From CAYWBW01 sp964456745 (GTDB lineage Bacteria > Patescibacteriota > Gracilibacteria > GCA-2401425 > JAJOLG01), in NCBI GenBank assembly GCA_964456745.1, contig CAYWBW010000009.1, positions 1 through 64,000 on the forward strand: DNA of 64,000 nt, read 5' to 3'. Shown here piece by piece: positions 35,721 to 47,015 of this stretch (positions are counted from its first letter, which is position 1; each line of letters begins with the position of its first letter). The position numbers were made by a program, and so were the translations under genes. Under the pieces are notes generated by a model, which worked only from the letters and a program-made list of their open reading frames with translations, ran no database searches and was not told where the DNA came from.

Positions 35721-36308
35721 CTAATTTATTCTCTTTCAAACACAATACACTTCAACCGATCTATCTCTACAAGCTTTTGGCTTGAAGACTTTTATATGAG
35801 GAAAAATTAATTTAGCCTCATCTAGAAAATCATTAAAATCTTCTCATTTAAATATTTTAAAAACTCAATATCATCAAGTTTTCAAATACTTTTTACAAAG
35901 CTCTAAAACACGTAAATTTAATTCAACACTCTTATACTGATCCACATCTTGAACTCATGATGTATTTGGAGCCATATCTGAGAGAATGATATCAAAACAT
36001 TTAATATCCTCAACTTTTAAAATTTCGCACAAATCTTCTGAAAACACATCACACTCATAAAGCTTAACTCACTTAAGTTTATCAATTTTCTTTAAATCAA
36101 CTCATATAATTCTTCATGTAGCTTCTAATATCTCCTTACTTACTTGCAACCATGATCAAGGAAATGCTCACAGGTCAAGTATAGATTGTCATTTTTTGAT
36201 TATCTTAAATTTTTCTTGTATTTCTATGAGTTTATAAGCAGATCTTGCTCTGTACCCATCCTGCTTGGCCTTATAAAATAATTTATCATTTGGGGTAAAA
36301 TGTTTCAA
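35721..36308 (-). CDS. rlmE: 23S rRNA 2'-O-methyltransferase RlmE (FtsJ)
   Basis: 195 residues from TTG 36308. It methylates U2552 of 23S rRNA. YRARSAYKLIEIQEKF (catalytic Lys), SILDLGAFPGSWLQV (SAM loop), IILSDMAPNTSGVQDVD (catalytic Asp) and FKIFKGEDF (catalytic Lys) match the K-D-K-E set. It is probably co-transcribed with tsaD. Confidence 0.92.
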
Positions 36309-36439
36309 AAAAGATTAACTTAATAATACTCGATAAGTATAGCGAGAAATTAGATAATCGTAAGACGAAATTGAAATTATTAATTTTACTTTATAACAAT
36401 TCAAAATTACTATAGAATTATAAATAACATTAAGATCAA

Positions 36440-37831
36440 TTGATAACTGAAAACTTCATAAATAAATATAAAAAACTTCTAAAAAAGAGGGACTTTGAAC
36501 TTTTTATAAAATACTGTGAGAAGCCACTTCGGAAATCAATAAGGGTAAATACACTTAAGATTAGTGTAAATGATTTTAAATCATTAGCCAAAAAGCAAAA
36601 ATGGAAACTTGAACAAGTACCTTGGTGCAAACAATGATTTTGGATAGAAAGAATTGATAGAAGTATACCGCTCTGAAAATCATACCTACATATTTGATGA
36701 TATTTTTATATACAAGAATCCTCATCCATGATACCTCCATGACTTCTAAATCCAAAACCATGAGATAAAGTTTTAGATATTTCAGCATCACCATGATCTA
36801 AAACAACTCAAATAGCTGCCCTAATGGAAAACAAATGAATTATAGTTGCTAATGAAATTGATCCAAAAAGACTTAAAACTATGAAATCAAATCTTGATAG
36901 ATTGGGAGTTTCAAATTGCATAATCACTCAAAAAGATTGAATGACATTTTCTCAATATTTTCCGAATTATTTTGATAAAGTACTTGTTGATGCACCATGT
37001 ACAGGTGAGGGGACAATCAGAAAAGATAAAAGTGCTTTAGATAATTGGAATGATAAGGCAGTGAAGAAACTTAGCAAATTACAAGAGAGATTGTTAATAG
37101 AAAGTTTTCATTCTTTAAAAGCTTGATGAGAATTAGTGTACTCTACATGCACACTATCACCTGAAGAAAATGAGTATGTGGTTAGTAAATTACTCAATAA
37201 ATTTAAAAATGAATCTAAATTAATTCAAATTAAAAAAAAATGGACAACAAGCAAAAAGAATCAATTTTGATTAGAATGAGTATTGAGAGTTTGGCCACAG
37301 GATTATGACAGTGAGTGATTTTTTGTTGCAAAAGTTAAAAAACTTAAAGAAACGAAATCTGATTATTATTCAGATATAAAAGCTTGGAATAGAAAAAGTC
37401 CATTTAAAATAATTAAAAAAAATGTACAAAATCCATTATATTCTATGATAATTGATAAAAAAGCTAATATTAATAATATTTGGAAAAAGTGAGAAGAGAT
37501 ATGGCTAAGACCACAAGGATCTGAAGAAATATTATCAAAAATATGATCTGTAAATTCATGAGTTGTTATATGTACTGTAAATAAAAAATGAGAAATAGAC
37601 TTTAATCATGAATGAGCACTAAATTTATTAAATCATTTAAAAATTGAATCGATAGAGTTGTCAAATGACCAATTATCAAAATATATTAAATGATATGACA
37701 TTGAATACAATGATCAATGTAATAAGTTTAAATATATCATAATCAAATATAATTGATTGAATATCTGACTTTGAAAACTTATTTGATGAAAGATTAAAAA
37801 TAAACTTCCTAAATATTTGATACAAAATTAA
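36440..37831 (+). CDS. rRNA/tRNA m5C methyltransferase (NSUN/RsmF type)
   Basis: 463 residues from TTG 36440. The N-terminal RSIRVNTLKISVNDF, SAM loop LDISASPGSKTTQIAALMEN, VANEIDPKRLKTM, motif IV LVDAPCTGEGTIRKD and catalytic-Cys motif VYSTCTLSPEENEYVV are all present. The C-terminal PUA-like extension of RsmF (SVNSGVVICTVNKKGEI, ALNLLNHLKIESIEL) is also seen. It methylates cytosine in 16S rRNA or tRNA; the exact site is not readable from sequence. Confidence 0.9.
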
Positions 37832-37887
37832 AATTAATTTGACTAAGAATAAATAATAAATAATTTTATCTAGAATAATCTCATATT

Positions 37888-38565
37888 TTGCTAAAAGAAA
37901 GAAGAATAGGCGATGGTACATTTCTAGTAAATTCTCCTTTTCGATTATCAGAAATTCCAGACAATGTTCTAATATGACCTAATAGTTGAATAATACTAAA
38001 CTCAATAAAAAAGAACTTATTGAAAACACAATGAAATAATTGAATAGATATTATTTCTATACCTAAACCTTTTACTAGTAATTGAGTAGAACTAGATTGT
38101 TTTCCAGCTTCATTTATTAACTGAATTCAAACAGTAAAATGAGTAGATTATTTAACAAATTTACTTAATATTCAAGATTTAGTAAAAAAAATAAGATTTG
38201 AAATTGAATGAGTTAACTATCCAGAGCATATTAAGAATTATGTTAATGGACTTTCAATAGATACAGTATTGCAAAATCTCATACAAGTTTTTCAAATACC
38301 TCTAAAAAAATATAAGATAACAAATCCTATTGAAGTAATCACTAAATTGGTAGAAACTAAAAGTTTTCTTATATCAATACAAAATCAACATGCAGTATGC
38401 ATTTTACTGAGCAACAAACTCTGAGCTGAAGAATTTGCAATTATGATCGACTCTAGTTGAGGCAATGTCAAATACATAAATGCTAACAAAGTACTAAGTT
38501 TGATTATAAATAATAAAAATGTAATAGACCATAATTGTATGTTTTTGTTTGAATTAGATTGATAA
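37888..38565 (+). CDS. Possible C39/papain-like cysteine peptidase fold protein
   Basis: 225 residues from a TTG start (an in-frame TAA is directly upstream). No family recognised with confidence. The arrangement ELDCFPASFINGIQ (Cys71), then NQHAVCILLS (His168) and AIMIDSSGG (Asp188) copies the Cys-His-Asp order and spacing of C39-like peptidases, where CGPxxLxxxL, HxV and D are the catalytic set. No signal peptide. It may be active or a peptide-binding relative. The catalytic reading is inference. Confidence 0.5.
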
Positions 38566-38585
38566 TTTAAATAATATTGTTTTTT

Positions 38586-38609
38586 TAGTTATGTAAATAA
38601 ACATAACTA
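38586..38609. other. 9-bp perfect hairpin between convergent genes
   Basis: TAGTTATGT (38586-38594) pairs with ACATAACTA (38601-38609) around AAATAA. It lies just after the stop at 38565 and could act as a transcript-end hairpin, but there is no U tract after the stem on either strand. Confidence 0.4.
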
Positions 38610-38659
38610 TAAATTGTAAAACTTAGTATACACTTAAAGTACTTAGTATAAATAAGCAA

Positions 38660-39805
38660 TTAGTAAATTTGTAGATATTCTCAGTTTCCATTGGTAAAAA
38701 TAGAAAAATTCCTTTGATGATTTTGTCTATCACTATCAATTGTATCTCAAAGCGAATTATAACTATCATTTGGCATTATAGCATTAAATATATCAATACC
38801 ACTAACTCAAAAACTTTCTCATACTGTAAACTGCCCATATTCAGTTGGAGTGATAACATTTGGCATATTTTCCTGATTCTGAATTTTTTTCAAAACTTGA
38901 TCTTTAATAAAGTTTACAATTTTACAAGAAGAAAATACAATAAATTCTTTAGAAATATCGGCAGGAAAGTTTCTAGTTCTTTCTGTAATAATTCTAATCA
39001 TATCGAGATCATTAAGTTTTATACCAAATCAAATTTGAAAACCTTTTTTTGTACCATGTACATTAAATATAAATGTCTGCGGAGGAGTGCTTGCAATGAT
39101 TTGAGAAATATATTTTTCCTTAACGACACGCTTTGCTTCTTTGAAATTATTCCAAATACTAAGGTGACTTTCATAATTATAATCCGGTGATTGTTTATCT
39201 ACTTTATTTAAGGATACCCTTAAGGAAGTTAAAATATTTATATCATTATCAGAAATTCCAACTTTTGAAAATGCTTTATCATATCATTTCAACTTAGAAT
39301 CAAGCTCTTTTGAATTGAAATCATCGCTTTTTGATCAAATACCATACACTAAAGTAATATGCTGAGTTTTTCATACTATTTCTAAATTACTCTTCTTTAT
39401 TCGAAGTTCACTTAAATACTCAGAGGCATTTCTAATATCACCTAAGTCAATTGGGCTTATAGATTTTTTATTTAAGTAACGTCAGATAGAAATTATATGA
39501 TCAATATCCACAGGATCCTCATCTTTGAGATAATGATAAGAAACAGTTATCTCACCCATTGCCTCATCTAGCAAAAACTGAGAAGCATCAAATAATAAAC
39601 CATCCTTTCATCATCAAACAAAATAGCTTATAGCCTTACCAATTGGATTAAATGAAATATTAGATTTTCTGACATGTATTAATAATTGGTTTAAATCTTC
39701 TGAAAAATCATCAATTGGATATCCTAATTTCTTAATATTATCTCTTAATTTTTTTAAAAACTCCACAGTTCCTTCTTTATCTTCTAATACTGGCTCATCT
39801 TCCAT
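38660..39805 (-). CDS. Predicted caspase/CHAT-like (clan CD) cysteine peptidase
   Basis: 381 residues. The C-terminal half has a hydrophobic strand ending in HG (TFIFNVHGTKKG, His250) and, 44 residues later, a strand ending in a cysteine (EFIVFSSCKIVNF, Cys294). That is the His-Gly / Ser-Cys arrangement of caspase, legumain and CHAT folds. ITPTEYGQFT and GESFGVSGIDIFNAI follow, like the substrate-loop region. The N-terminal 200 residues are acidic and helical with no known domain. No signal peptide. Its start overlaps the small upstream ORF by 22 bases. Fold assignment is inference from the dyad pattern. Confidence 0.55.
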
Positions 39806-39993
39806 GTCTCTGATGATACAATATTATCCTCAAAAACGAATCAATTTTCTAAGAAAACCCTTTCTTTGTGCACAAAATCAATAATTAATTGACGATTTCT
39901 TAATTCTTCTTTTTGCTTTTCTATTTGTTCAAGTTTGAACGCAACTCACTGCCTACACCTATCTCTAGCTATCATATCACCCATATTCCACAC
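39784..39993 (-). CDS. Small hypothetical protein coupled to the caspase-like gene
   Basis: About 69 residues from GTG 39993 (ATG 39984 also possible). It reads VWNMGDMIARDRCRQG, then a charged helix (KLEQIEKQKEELRNRQLIID) and VHKERVFLENGFVFEDN. The frame stays open upstream (DGWIGKQITGLYSECDAH) without a usual start codon, so the true start may lie further up. The stop lies inside the next gene, suggesting translational coupling. No family recognised. Confidence 0.45.
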
Positions 39994-40046
39994 GTGCGCA
40001 TCACATTCAGAATAGAGTCCGGTAATTTGTTTTCCAATCCAGCCAT

Positions 40047-40363
40047 CATTTTATTATAACGGATTTTTGTTGAAAATACAATTGAAAAGGTAATGCAAGC
40101 CACATAGATAATTAATTACACATTAACTACTAGATTTCTTAACAATTGTAAAGAAGTTGTGCAAAGGTAGTGGAAAAGTTATAATGTGTGTTTTTTCACT
40201 ACTTTCGCCAAATTTTTAAATTTATTTTTTACAATCTTGGGATTTAGTAATATCGAAGGGGATTGATATTTAATCATGCACAATATACCTTGTGCATGAT
40301 TAAACAAATATACGTATATTATGGCAGTGCTAAGCCATACATCTAAATAATATATAATTTATA
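40047..40363. other. Hairpin-rich noncoding region downstream of leuS
   Basis: No supported gene in about 320 bases. It contains a 12-bp stem with wobbles (GTAGTGGAAAAG at 40167-40178 with TTTTTTCACTAC at 40191-40202), a 15-bp perfect stem (40269-40304), the palindrome atatacgtatat near 40310, and a 6-bp stem TATGGC/GCCATA near 40320-40340. It could be a leuS terminator, an operator region or a small RNA. Confidence 0.5.
40269..40304. repeat. 15-bp perfect inverted repeat
   Basis: TTTAATCATGCACAA (40269-40283) and its exact complement (40290-40304) flank the loop TATACC. On the minus strand it would form a stable hairpin about 60 bases after the leuS stop. No U tract follows, so a protein-binding dyad is equally possible. 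Confidence 0.7.
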
Positions 40364-43300
40364 CTATATTACAAAGTTAACAATCCTCCCCTGAACGTAT
40401 ATTTCTTTCTTAGAGGACTTTCATAACAAGTACTTTGCAATTTCTTCTCTAGCAGCCTTTAAAACGAGTTCTTTTGATAAATCCTTATCTATAGCAATCT
40501 CTCATCTTAATTTTCAATTAACCTGAATCATTATTCTTAATTCATCAGCCTTACATAAAGATTCGTTATAATATGGCCATGTTTTGTAAATAAGTGAAGA
40601 AATATGTCACAAGTCTTGCCAAATCTGCTCAGTAATATGTGGAGCAAAAGGATTTAGTATTAACAACAGATCTTCAAACATATTAGCATGAATTTTACCA
40701 ATTTTCTGGAACTCGTTAACTAAAATCATCATATTAGAAATAGCTGTGTTAAATCGAAATTCCTCGATATGAGATCAAACAGTCTTGATTGTCTTATGAA
40801 GTAATTTCATTAGTGGAACATCTAAAATGTTATCAATAAATATTTCATTTGTTAAAATTGCCAACACTTGCTCCTTAGAATCTTCTCAACAATGCCCAGC
40901 ATTAAAGATACATTTGGAATTATCTGCCAAATTGTCTTTATACTCTTCAAAATCACTTTGTAAAATAAATGGTTCGTCATTTGAATATAATAAATCAACT
41001 TTTCAAATTTGATTTTTTAAACTTGTTAAATCGACCTTAGCAGAAAATAATTGATCAATATTACTTGAAGCCTGTTTGAGAAATTCTTCATTTTCTAAAT
41101 CAAAATTTAAATCTCATTTAGAAACAAAATTAGAAGAATTAGTTGGAGCAACTAGCACTACTCTCCCCACCTTGATTCATGTGTCTGATAAATATCTTGT
41201 AATAAATCATCATCACAACGAATGTCAAACAATAGTGGTATTACTATCAGGTTTAAGAAAATCCAGTACTTCTTTCCATTGCGCATACTTAGGCTCATGG
41301 GAATTTGGCATAGATGGTACTTGAACATAATATCACTTAGTGATCAAATCATGTCTAAGTAACGGAAGCCAATGCTCTCCTCAATTTCACTGAAATCAAT
41401 GTATAACAATAACTCGTTTAACTGGTTTATTAATTTTCCCCCCAAGTCTCCAAATTTTCTCTAAAAATCTTCTAACTCATAAAATTCATTTTGTATCCCA
41501 TGACACTGCTTGATCAAATGGTCACATAAACATTTCATATAAGCGCAATGTATCAGCTCAATGCTCATCAATAACATCATCGGGGTTAATAACATTTCAA
41601 AGTGATTTAGACATTTTTTGTCAATCACTTGCTAATATCATTCATTGATTTCTTAAAGATTTAAAGGGCTCAATTGTTGAAACATATCAAAGATCATATA
41701 AAACCTTATGCCAAAATCTTGAATATAAAAGATGTAGCACAGCGTGTTCTGCTCAACCAACATACATATCTATAGGTCACCAATAATTTTGTGCTTGTTT
41801 AGAGCAAAATTCATTTGAATTATTGTTATCCATAAATCTCAAATAATACCATGAAGATCAAGCCCATTGAGGCATAGTATTTGTTTCTCTTTTAGCAGGA
41901 GAATTACATTTTGGACACTTAGTATTTACCCAATCTGTTATTCAAGCAAGTGGACTTTCTCATGTTCATGTAGGTTCATATTTTTCTACCTCAGGTAGTT
42001 TAACAGGCAAATCCTCTTCTGGAACTCAAACCTTTCAACATTTTTCACAATGTATAATTGGAATAGGTTCTCACCAATATCTTTGCCTAGAAAAAACCCA
42101 ATCTCGTAACTTGTAATTAGTTACCCTGTTACCCCATCACTGTTCTTCAAAATAATCTTTAATCTTTTCTCTTGCATCTGTGCTTGATAATCAATTCAAA
42201 AATTCTGAGTTTATTATTTTTCAATTTTCTATAACATCATCTAATGATTCAATTTCTCAGTCATTTCAATTACTATCTACTAAAACTCGAATAATTTCTA
42301 AATCAAATTTTTTAGCAAATTCAAAATCTCTATGATCATGTCAAGGTACAGCAACAACCATTCATGTTCAATAATGCACCAAAACAAAATCAGCAACATA
42401 AATTGGTAGTTTTCTATTAGTAAGCCTGTGATGGGCATAGGTTCATGTAAATACTCATGTCTTTATTTTTCATTCTTCCATCCTTTCTATTTCTGACTTA
42501 CTAGAAACTTTTTTTAGATATTTTTCTACAGCATTTTTTTGTTCTATACTAGTAATTCTTTTAACAATTGGATGCTCTGGAGCAATAACAATAAAAGTTG
42601 CTCAAAAATTTGTTTCAGGATATTTAGTATATACTACAATTTTTTCATCAGAATTTTCTACAGGATATTCCATCTCAATTCACTCACTTTTTCATATCCA
42701 ATTACTCTGCATTAATTTTATAGGCTCAGGCCAATCATCTAAAGTATCAAGGTCTTCTAAAAGTCTTTCAGCATACTGAGTAATTTTAAGCATCCATTGT
42801 TTCATCTCTTTTTTTTCAACCTGGTTCTTACACCTATCGCATTTACCATCAATAACTTCTTCATTGGCTAATCATGTCTTACAAGAAGGACACCAATTTA
42901 TAGGCATCTCTGCCTCATAGGCTAGTCATTTTTCAAATAGTTGAAGAAAAATCCACTGAGTCCACTTATAATAATTTGGATCAGTTGTATCTATTTCCCT
43001 CCCCCAATCATATGAAAATCAAATAGATTTAATCTGCTTTTTAAAAGTTTGTATATTTTTATCAGTTGATATTCTTGGCTGTGTTCAAGTTTTAATTGCA
43101 TAATTTTCTGCAGGCAATCAAAAAGCGTCCCATCACATTGGGTGAAGTACATTAAATCAGTTCATTCTTTTAAAACGAGAAAGAATATCAGTAGCTGTAT
43201 ATCATTCTGGATGACCAACATGTAATCAAGCTCAAGAAGGATAAGGAAACATATCTAAAATATAATATTTCTGTTTTTCACTTTTAATCTCTGATTTGAA

Positions 43301-43369
43301 AACATTATTTTCAAACCAAAATTTTTGCCACTTTCATTCGATTTGTTTGTGATTGTATTCTTTTTGCAT
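40364..43369 (-). CDS. leuS: Leucine--tRNA ligase with inserted serine-hydrolase domain
   Basis: 1001 residues; normal bacterial LeuS is about 860. Order: HIGH region (YPSGAGLHVGHPEGYTATD), zinc cysteines (NWCPSCKTGLANEE, CDRC), editing domain (GTGMVVAVPGHDHRDFEFA, TNFGATFIVIAPEH), catalytic return (DWVFSRQRYWGEPIP), KMSKS at about 585-589, then FLEKIWRLGGKINKPVKR. An alpha/beta-hydrolase then occupies roughly residues 650-840: VIVIHGFQGNGGEHWLPLLR, nucleophile Ser717 in IVGHSLGGGF, Asp798 in LYSNDEPFI, His826 in NAGHCGED. This is the RBBP9/YdeN pattern. The LeuS anticodon-binding domain resumes (LLHKTIKTVGSHIEEFRFNTA) to the C-terminal KKEIYVQGRIVNFVI. The frame is continuous throughout. Confidence 0.93.
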
Positions 43370-43370
43370 T

Positions 43371-44789
43371 TTAAAATTTTATATTATTTCAGATAATTAT
43401 TTCTATATCTATATCAGTTTCTTCATAGTATCATATCTTGTCAACTATATTGATCTGAGTAAGTGGGAATATTTCTTCAAAATATTCAGTAAATTGTTGC
43501 ACATCTATGTCAGAACTGAAAATATTAATTTGAGTATATTTTAAAGTCTCTGAATGATTTCAGATTGACTCAATGCTAAATCAATATCTCTTAAGCCTTT
43601 TAGAAACCCTTGATGCAATTCATGAAATTGAAGTTGAATTCAAAATTTCAATGTTAACCTCGCTTAATTCTCTGTGTTTGAAAATAATATCTGTAAATAA
43701 GTGAATTTTCGAATATTCGCTTTCTCAAGCATAAGGTATGAGGACATAAGCTCATCAATAATCTGATCTTAAAGGTGTTCAAAGAAATCCTCACCTAGTC
43801 TCATAATCATCATTAAGTACTGCTGTATAAAGGTTATCAGTTGGAAAATTTCTAAAAGTATAAGCAAGTGACAATATCTGTGAAAGTGATAAGTTTGTTT
43901 CGTAAAATCTTGAAGCCACATCATAAATATCCTTAATTCTAGATGGATTAGTAATAATATTTGAACTAGTAAGCTTATCTTTAATAGCAGCCATAATCTG
44001 CTGTTGTCTTGCAGCACGACTAAAATCTGAAGATGAGTGTCTTGACCTTGCATATTTTAAAGCTGTTTCTCAAGATAAAGAATGAAATCACTCATCAAGC
44101 TCAAAGACTTCGTATCACCAATCTCAATCAGGGTATGTTTCATCTAGTATTTTTTCTTCATTATATATTTCAATTCATCATATTGAATCAACTATTTCAA
44201 TAAATCATTGAAAATCTATTTGAGCATAATATGATATTTCTAAATCCAAAATATTTGATATTGTCTTGATCAATACTCATCTCGCTTCATTACTTGCAAT
44301 AGTTTTATCAATTCACAAATTTTCCATTCTTCTAGACATGTCTCTATATATTTCATTAATTCTAGATCAATGATATATTGAATTGTAATCAACATAAAAA
44401 TCCCTAGGAATAGATAATACAACAACAGATTTATTAATGATATCTGCTGAAACTACCATCATAGTATCTGTTAATTTAGGTCAATCATGATCTCATCATC
44501 ATGCTCATATAAGTAAAATATTTACAAATCAATTATTGTCTTTTTCAAGGTTGACAAAGCCATTAATTACTCATTTTGAAACTGATCAAAAAGATAAATC
44601 AATTGAAATTAAAAATAATCTTATGGAAAAGAAAATTAAAAATAGTACCAATATTCATATAAAAAAATTGTAAATTTTACTCTTCTTTAATTTAAGTCTT
44701 CTTCTCAGTCTAAAACTTTTTGCAGGATTTACCCTAAACTCAGGTGAGTTTTGAATATTCAAATCGCCGATTTTCTTTTTCTCAAACAA
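43371..44789 (-). CDS. LytR-CpsA-Psr (LCP) wall-polymer ligase
   Basis: 472 residues from TTG 44789. A basic cytosolic N-terminus (FRLRRRLKLKKSK), one membrane helix and an LCP domain (GAGGGDHDGPKLTDTMMVVS, VVVLSIPRDFYVDYNS, INEIYRDMSRRMENLG, SIGGIEIYNEE, ALKYARSRHSSSDFSRAARQ with the conserved Arg pairs). A C-terminal LytR_C domain follows (NIEILNSTSISGIASRVSKR). LCP enzymes move lipid-linked glycans onto peptidoglycan. The stop is 1 base before the leuS ATG. Confidence 0.9.
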
Positions 44790-44825
44790 TATTAACTAAA
44801 AATAATTTAAATAAACTTGTCTATT

Positions 44826-45770
44826 TTATATTATATAAATCAGAGATTTATACCAATCTATTAACTGATCTCAATATATTAAAATTACAACTGTTGCCAA
44901 GCTTAAAAATGGTATAAACGGTACTTCTCTATATCTTTTTCAATCAAGCATTCATTTTATCAATAATCAGATTCAAAATATTGCTCAGACAAAATATGAA
45001 ACGAACAATACAGCTAAACTTTTTTCAAATCAAAGCAGAAATCATATAAAGAACGCCATTCTCAAATCTCAGCCTCAAATCCATGTAGTAATTGAATCTG
45101 AACTGTCTTCTTGCTTGAACAATGGGACTTTATCTAAAGTTTTCTCTCTAAAAAATAGTCTTAGACTCATCCAAAATGGAAACAAAATAAAAGACATTAA
45201 GCTTTCTGTAATTAAATAAAGCTTTCTATTTTTAATTGCATGATATCAAACAGGTAAAAGAATTTGTAAATAGAAAAAGATATAAATTAGCATTGCTCAC
45301 TTAAAGGCAGATGGTATTTGTGTAAATCATATTCAAAGAAAATCCAAAAATAAAATAACAAATGTAGATAATATTATAAGTGGGTCAAATATTTCTAAAT
45401 AAATTATATCATATATAGAAATTCAAAGCAGTACACTGGATACAAAAAGAAAAATTGAAAAATCTACCTGATCTCAGTTGAAAATTCAATAATGAAAAAA
45501 AGAAAGAGCTGCTGTAAAAAAAAGTATTCAATATAGTATCTCTACAACAATATATTTAAGTCAAATATCCTCTTTGCAGAATCTACATTTTCATCTTAAA
45601 TTTAAGTAAGAAAAAATAGGTATGAGATCTATTGCTAACAAAATCTTATTACATGAAGTACATATTGATCTAGAAGTTATAAAATTTTCATCATGTTTTG
45701 CTCTCCAAATCATAGCATTTACAAAACTTCAAATGCTTAGTCAAACCAAAGTAAAAAATAATAATAACAT
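44826..45770 (-). CDS. pilD: Prepilin peptidase / methyltransferase
   Basis: 314 residues, about eight membrane segments. N-terminal GLSIGSFVNAMIWR, zinc cysteines CTSCNKILLAIDLIPIFSYL and GKCRFCKEDI, the first catalytic Asp in SIYDIIYLEI and the second in GGGDLRMAFF (GxGD). It cleaves and methylates type IV pilin-like precursors. The pilD family normally works with pilin and assembly ATPase genes, none of which are next to it. It lies between the LCP gene and trpB. Confidence 0.9.
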
Positions 45771-45782
45771 AAATAATACTGG

Positions 45783-47006
45783 TTAAGTTAATCTTTTTAA
45801 TTCTTCTTTTAAAAAATTATTCCAATTTTTAGGTTTCAAAACTGAATTTATTATGAATATATCTTTATCTCCCCTTCCTGATTGATTAATTACTACGATA
45901 TCAGACTTCTTCATTTTTCTAATCATTGAAAAAGCTCCTGCATAAGCATGAGCTGACTCTAGCGCAGATATAATTCATTCTTTTGAAGCCACAAGTTTAA
46001 ATGCGTCAACTGCTTGTTTATCATTAGCACTTATATACTTTACTCTTTTTATTTCATTTAAATAAGCGTGTTCAGGTCAAACTCAGGCATAATCAAGTCA
46101 TGCAGAAACTGAATGCGTAGGCAATACCTGACCATCTTCATCCTGAAGAACTTTTGAAAAATATCATTGAAAAATTCAATCAGATGCTCAAACTCAATCA
46201 AACCTGGAAGCATGTTGTCACTTTTTTGATTTATCATATCCTCCAGCTTCAACTCAAATTAAATTGACACTCTTATTGCTCAAAAAACTTGAAAATATTC
46301 AAATTGAATTTGATCATCATCAAACACAAGCAAATATATAATTTGGATCTCGTCATTCAAGCTTTGTAATTTGCTTTTTTACTTCCTTTCATATAACAGA
46401 TTGAAAATCTTTAACCATACTAGGAAAAGGTGAAGGTCAAAGCGCAGATCAAATAATATAATGACTTGAGTCTACATTTGTAATCCAATCTCTTAATGCA
46501 GCATTAACTGCATCTTTTAATGTTTTTGTTCAAGTACTTACAGGGACCACTTTAGATCACATTAACTCCATCCAGCAAACATTTGGCCTTTGTCTTTCTA
46601 TATCAATCTCTCACATATAAATAACTGACTCTAATCAAAACTTAGCAGCGCAAGTGGCTACAGCTAATCAATTTTGACCAGCTCAAGTTTCTGTAATAAT
46701 TCTTTTTTTTCACATTCTTTTAGCGAGAAGAATCTGGCCGATCACATTATTAATTTTGTGTGCTCATGTGTGATTTAAGTCCTCTCTTTTGATATATATT
46801 TTTGCTGAATTAAAATGCTTGCTAAGATTTTCTGCATAATATAAAGGAGTCGGTCTTCATGAATAATTACTCAAACATCACTCAAATTCCTCCCAAAAAG
46901 ATTTATCTTTTTTTAGCTTAGAATAAGCAATTTCTATCTCGTCGATTACTGGTAATAACACCTCCGGAATAAAAGTTCATCAGTATTTTCAAAAGTACTT
47001 AGTCAT
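45783..47006 (-). CDS. trpB: Tryptophan synthase beta chain
   Basis: 407 residues. It condenses indole with serine using PLP. GKYGGTFIPEVLLP, GRPTPLYYAENLS, the PLP lysine in KREDLNHTGAHKINN, TETGAGQNGLAVA, GSALGPSPFPSMV and CVGGGSNSIGIF are present, as is SAGLDYAGVGPEHAYL. All conserved catalytic blocks are intact. There is no trpA or other trp gene, so indole would have to come from elsewhere. Confidence 0.93.
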
Positions 47007-47015
47007 TAGTCATTA

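Noticed and set aside
41076..41324. Plus-strand ORF inside leuS
   Set aside because: Opposite-strand shadow of the inserted hydrolase domain, which has an intact catalytic triad in the leuS frame.
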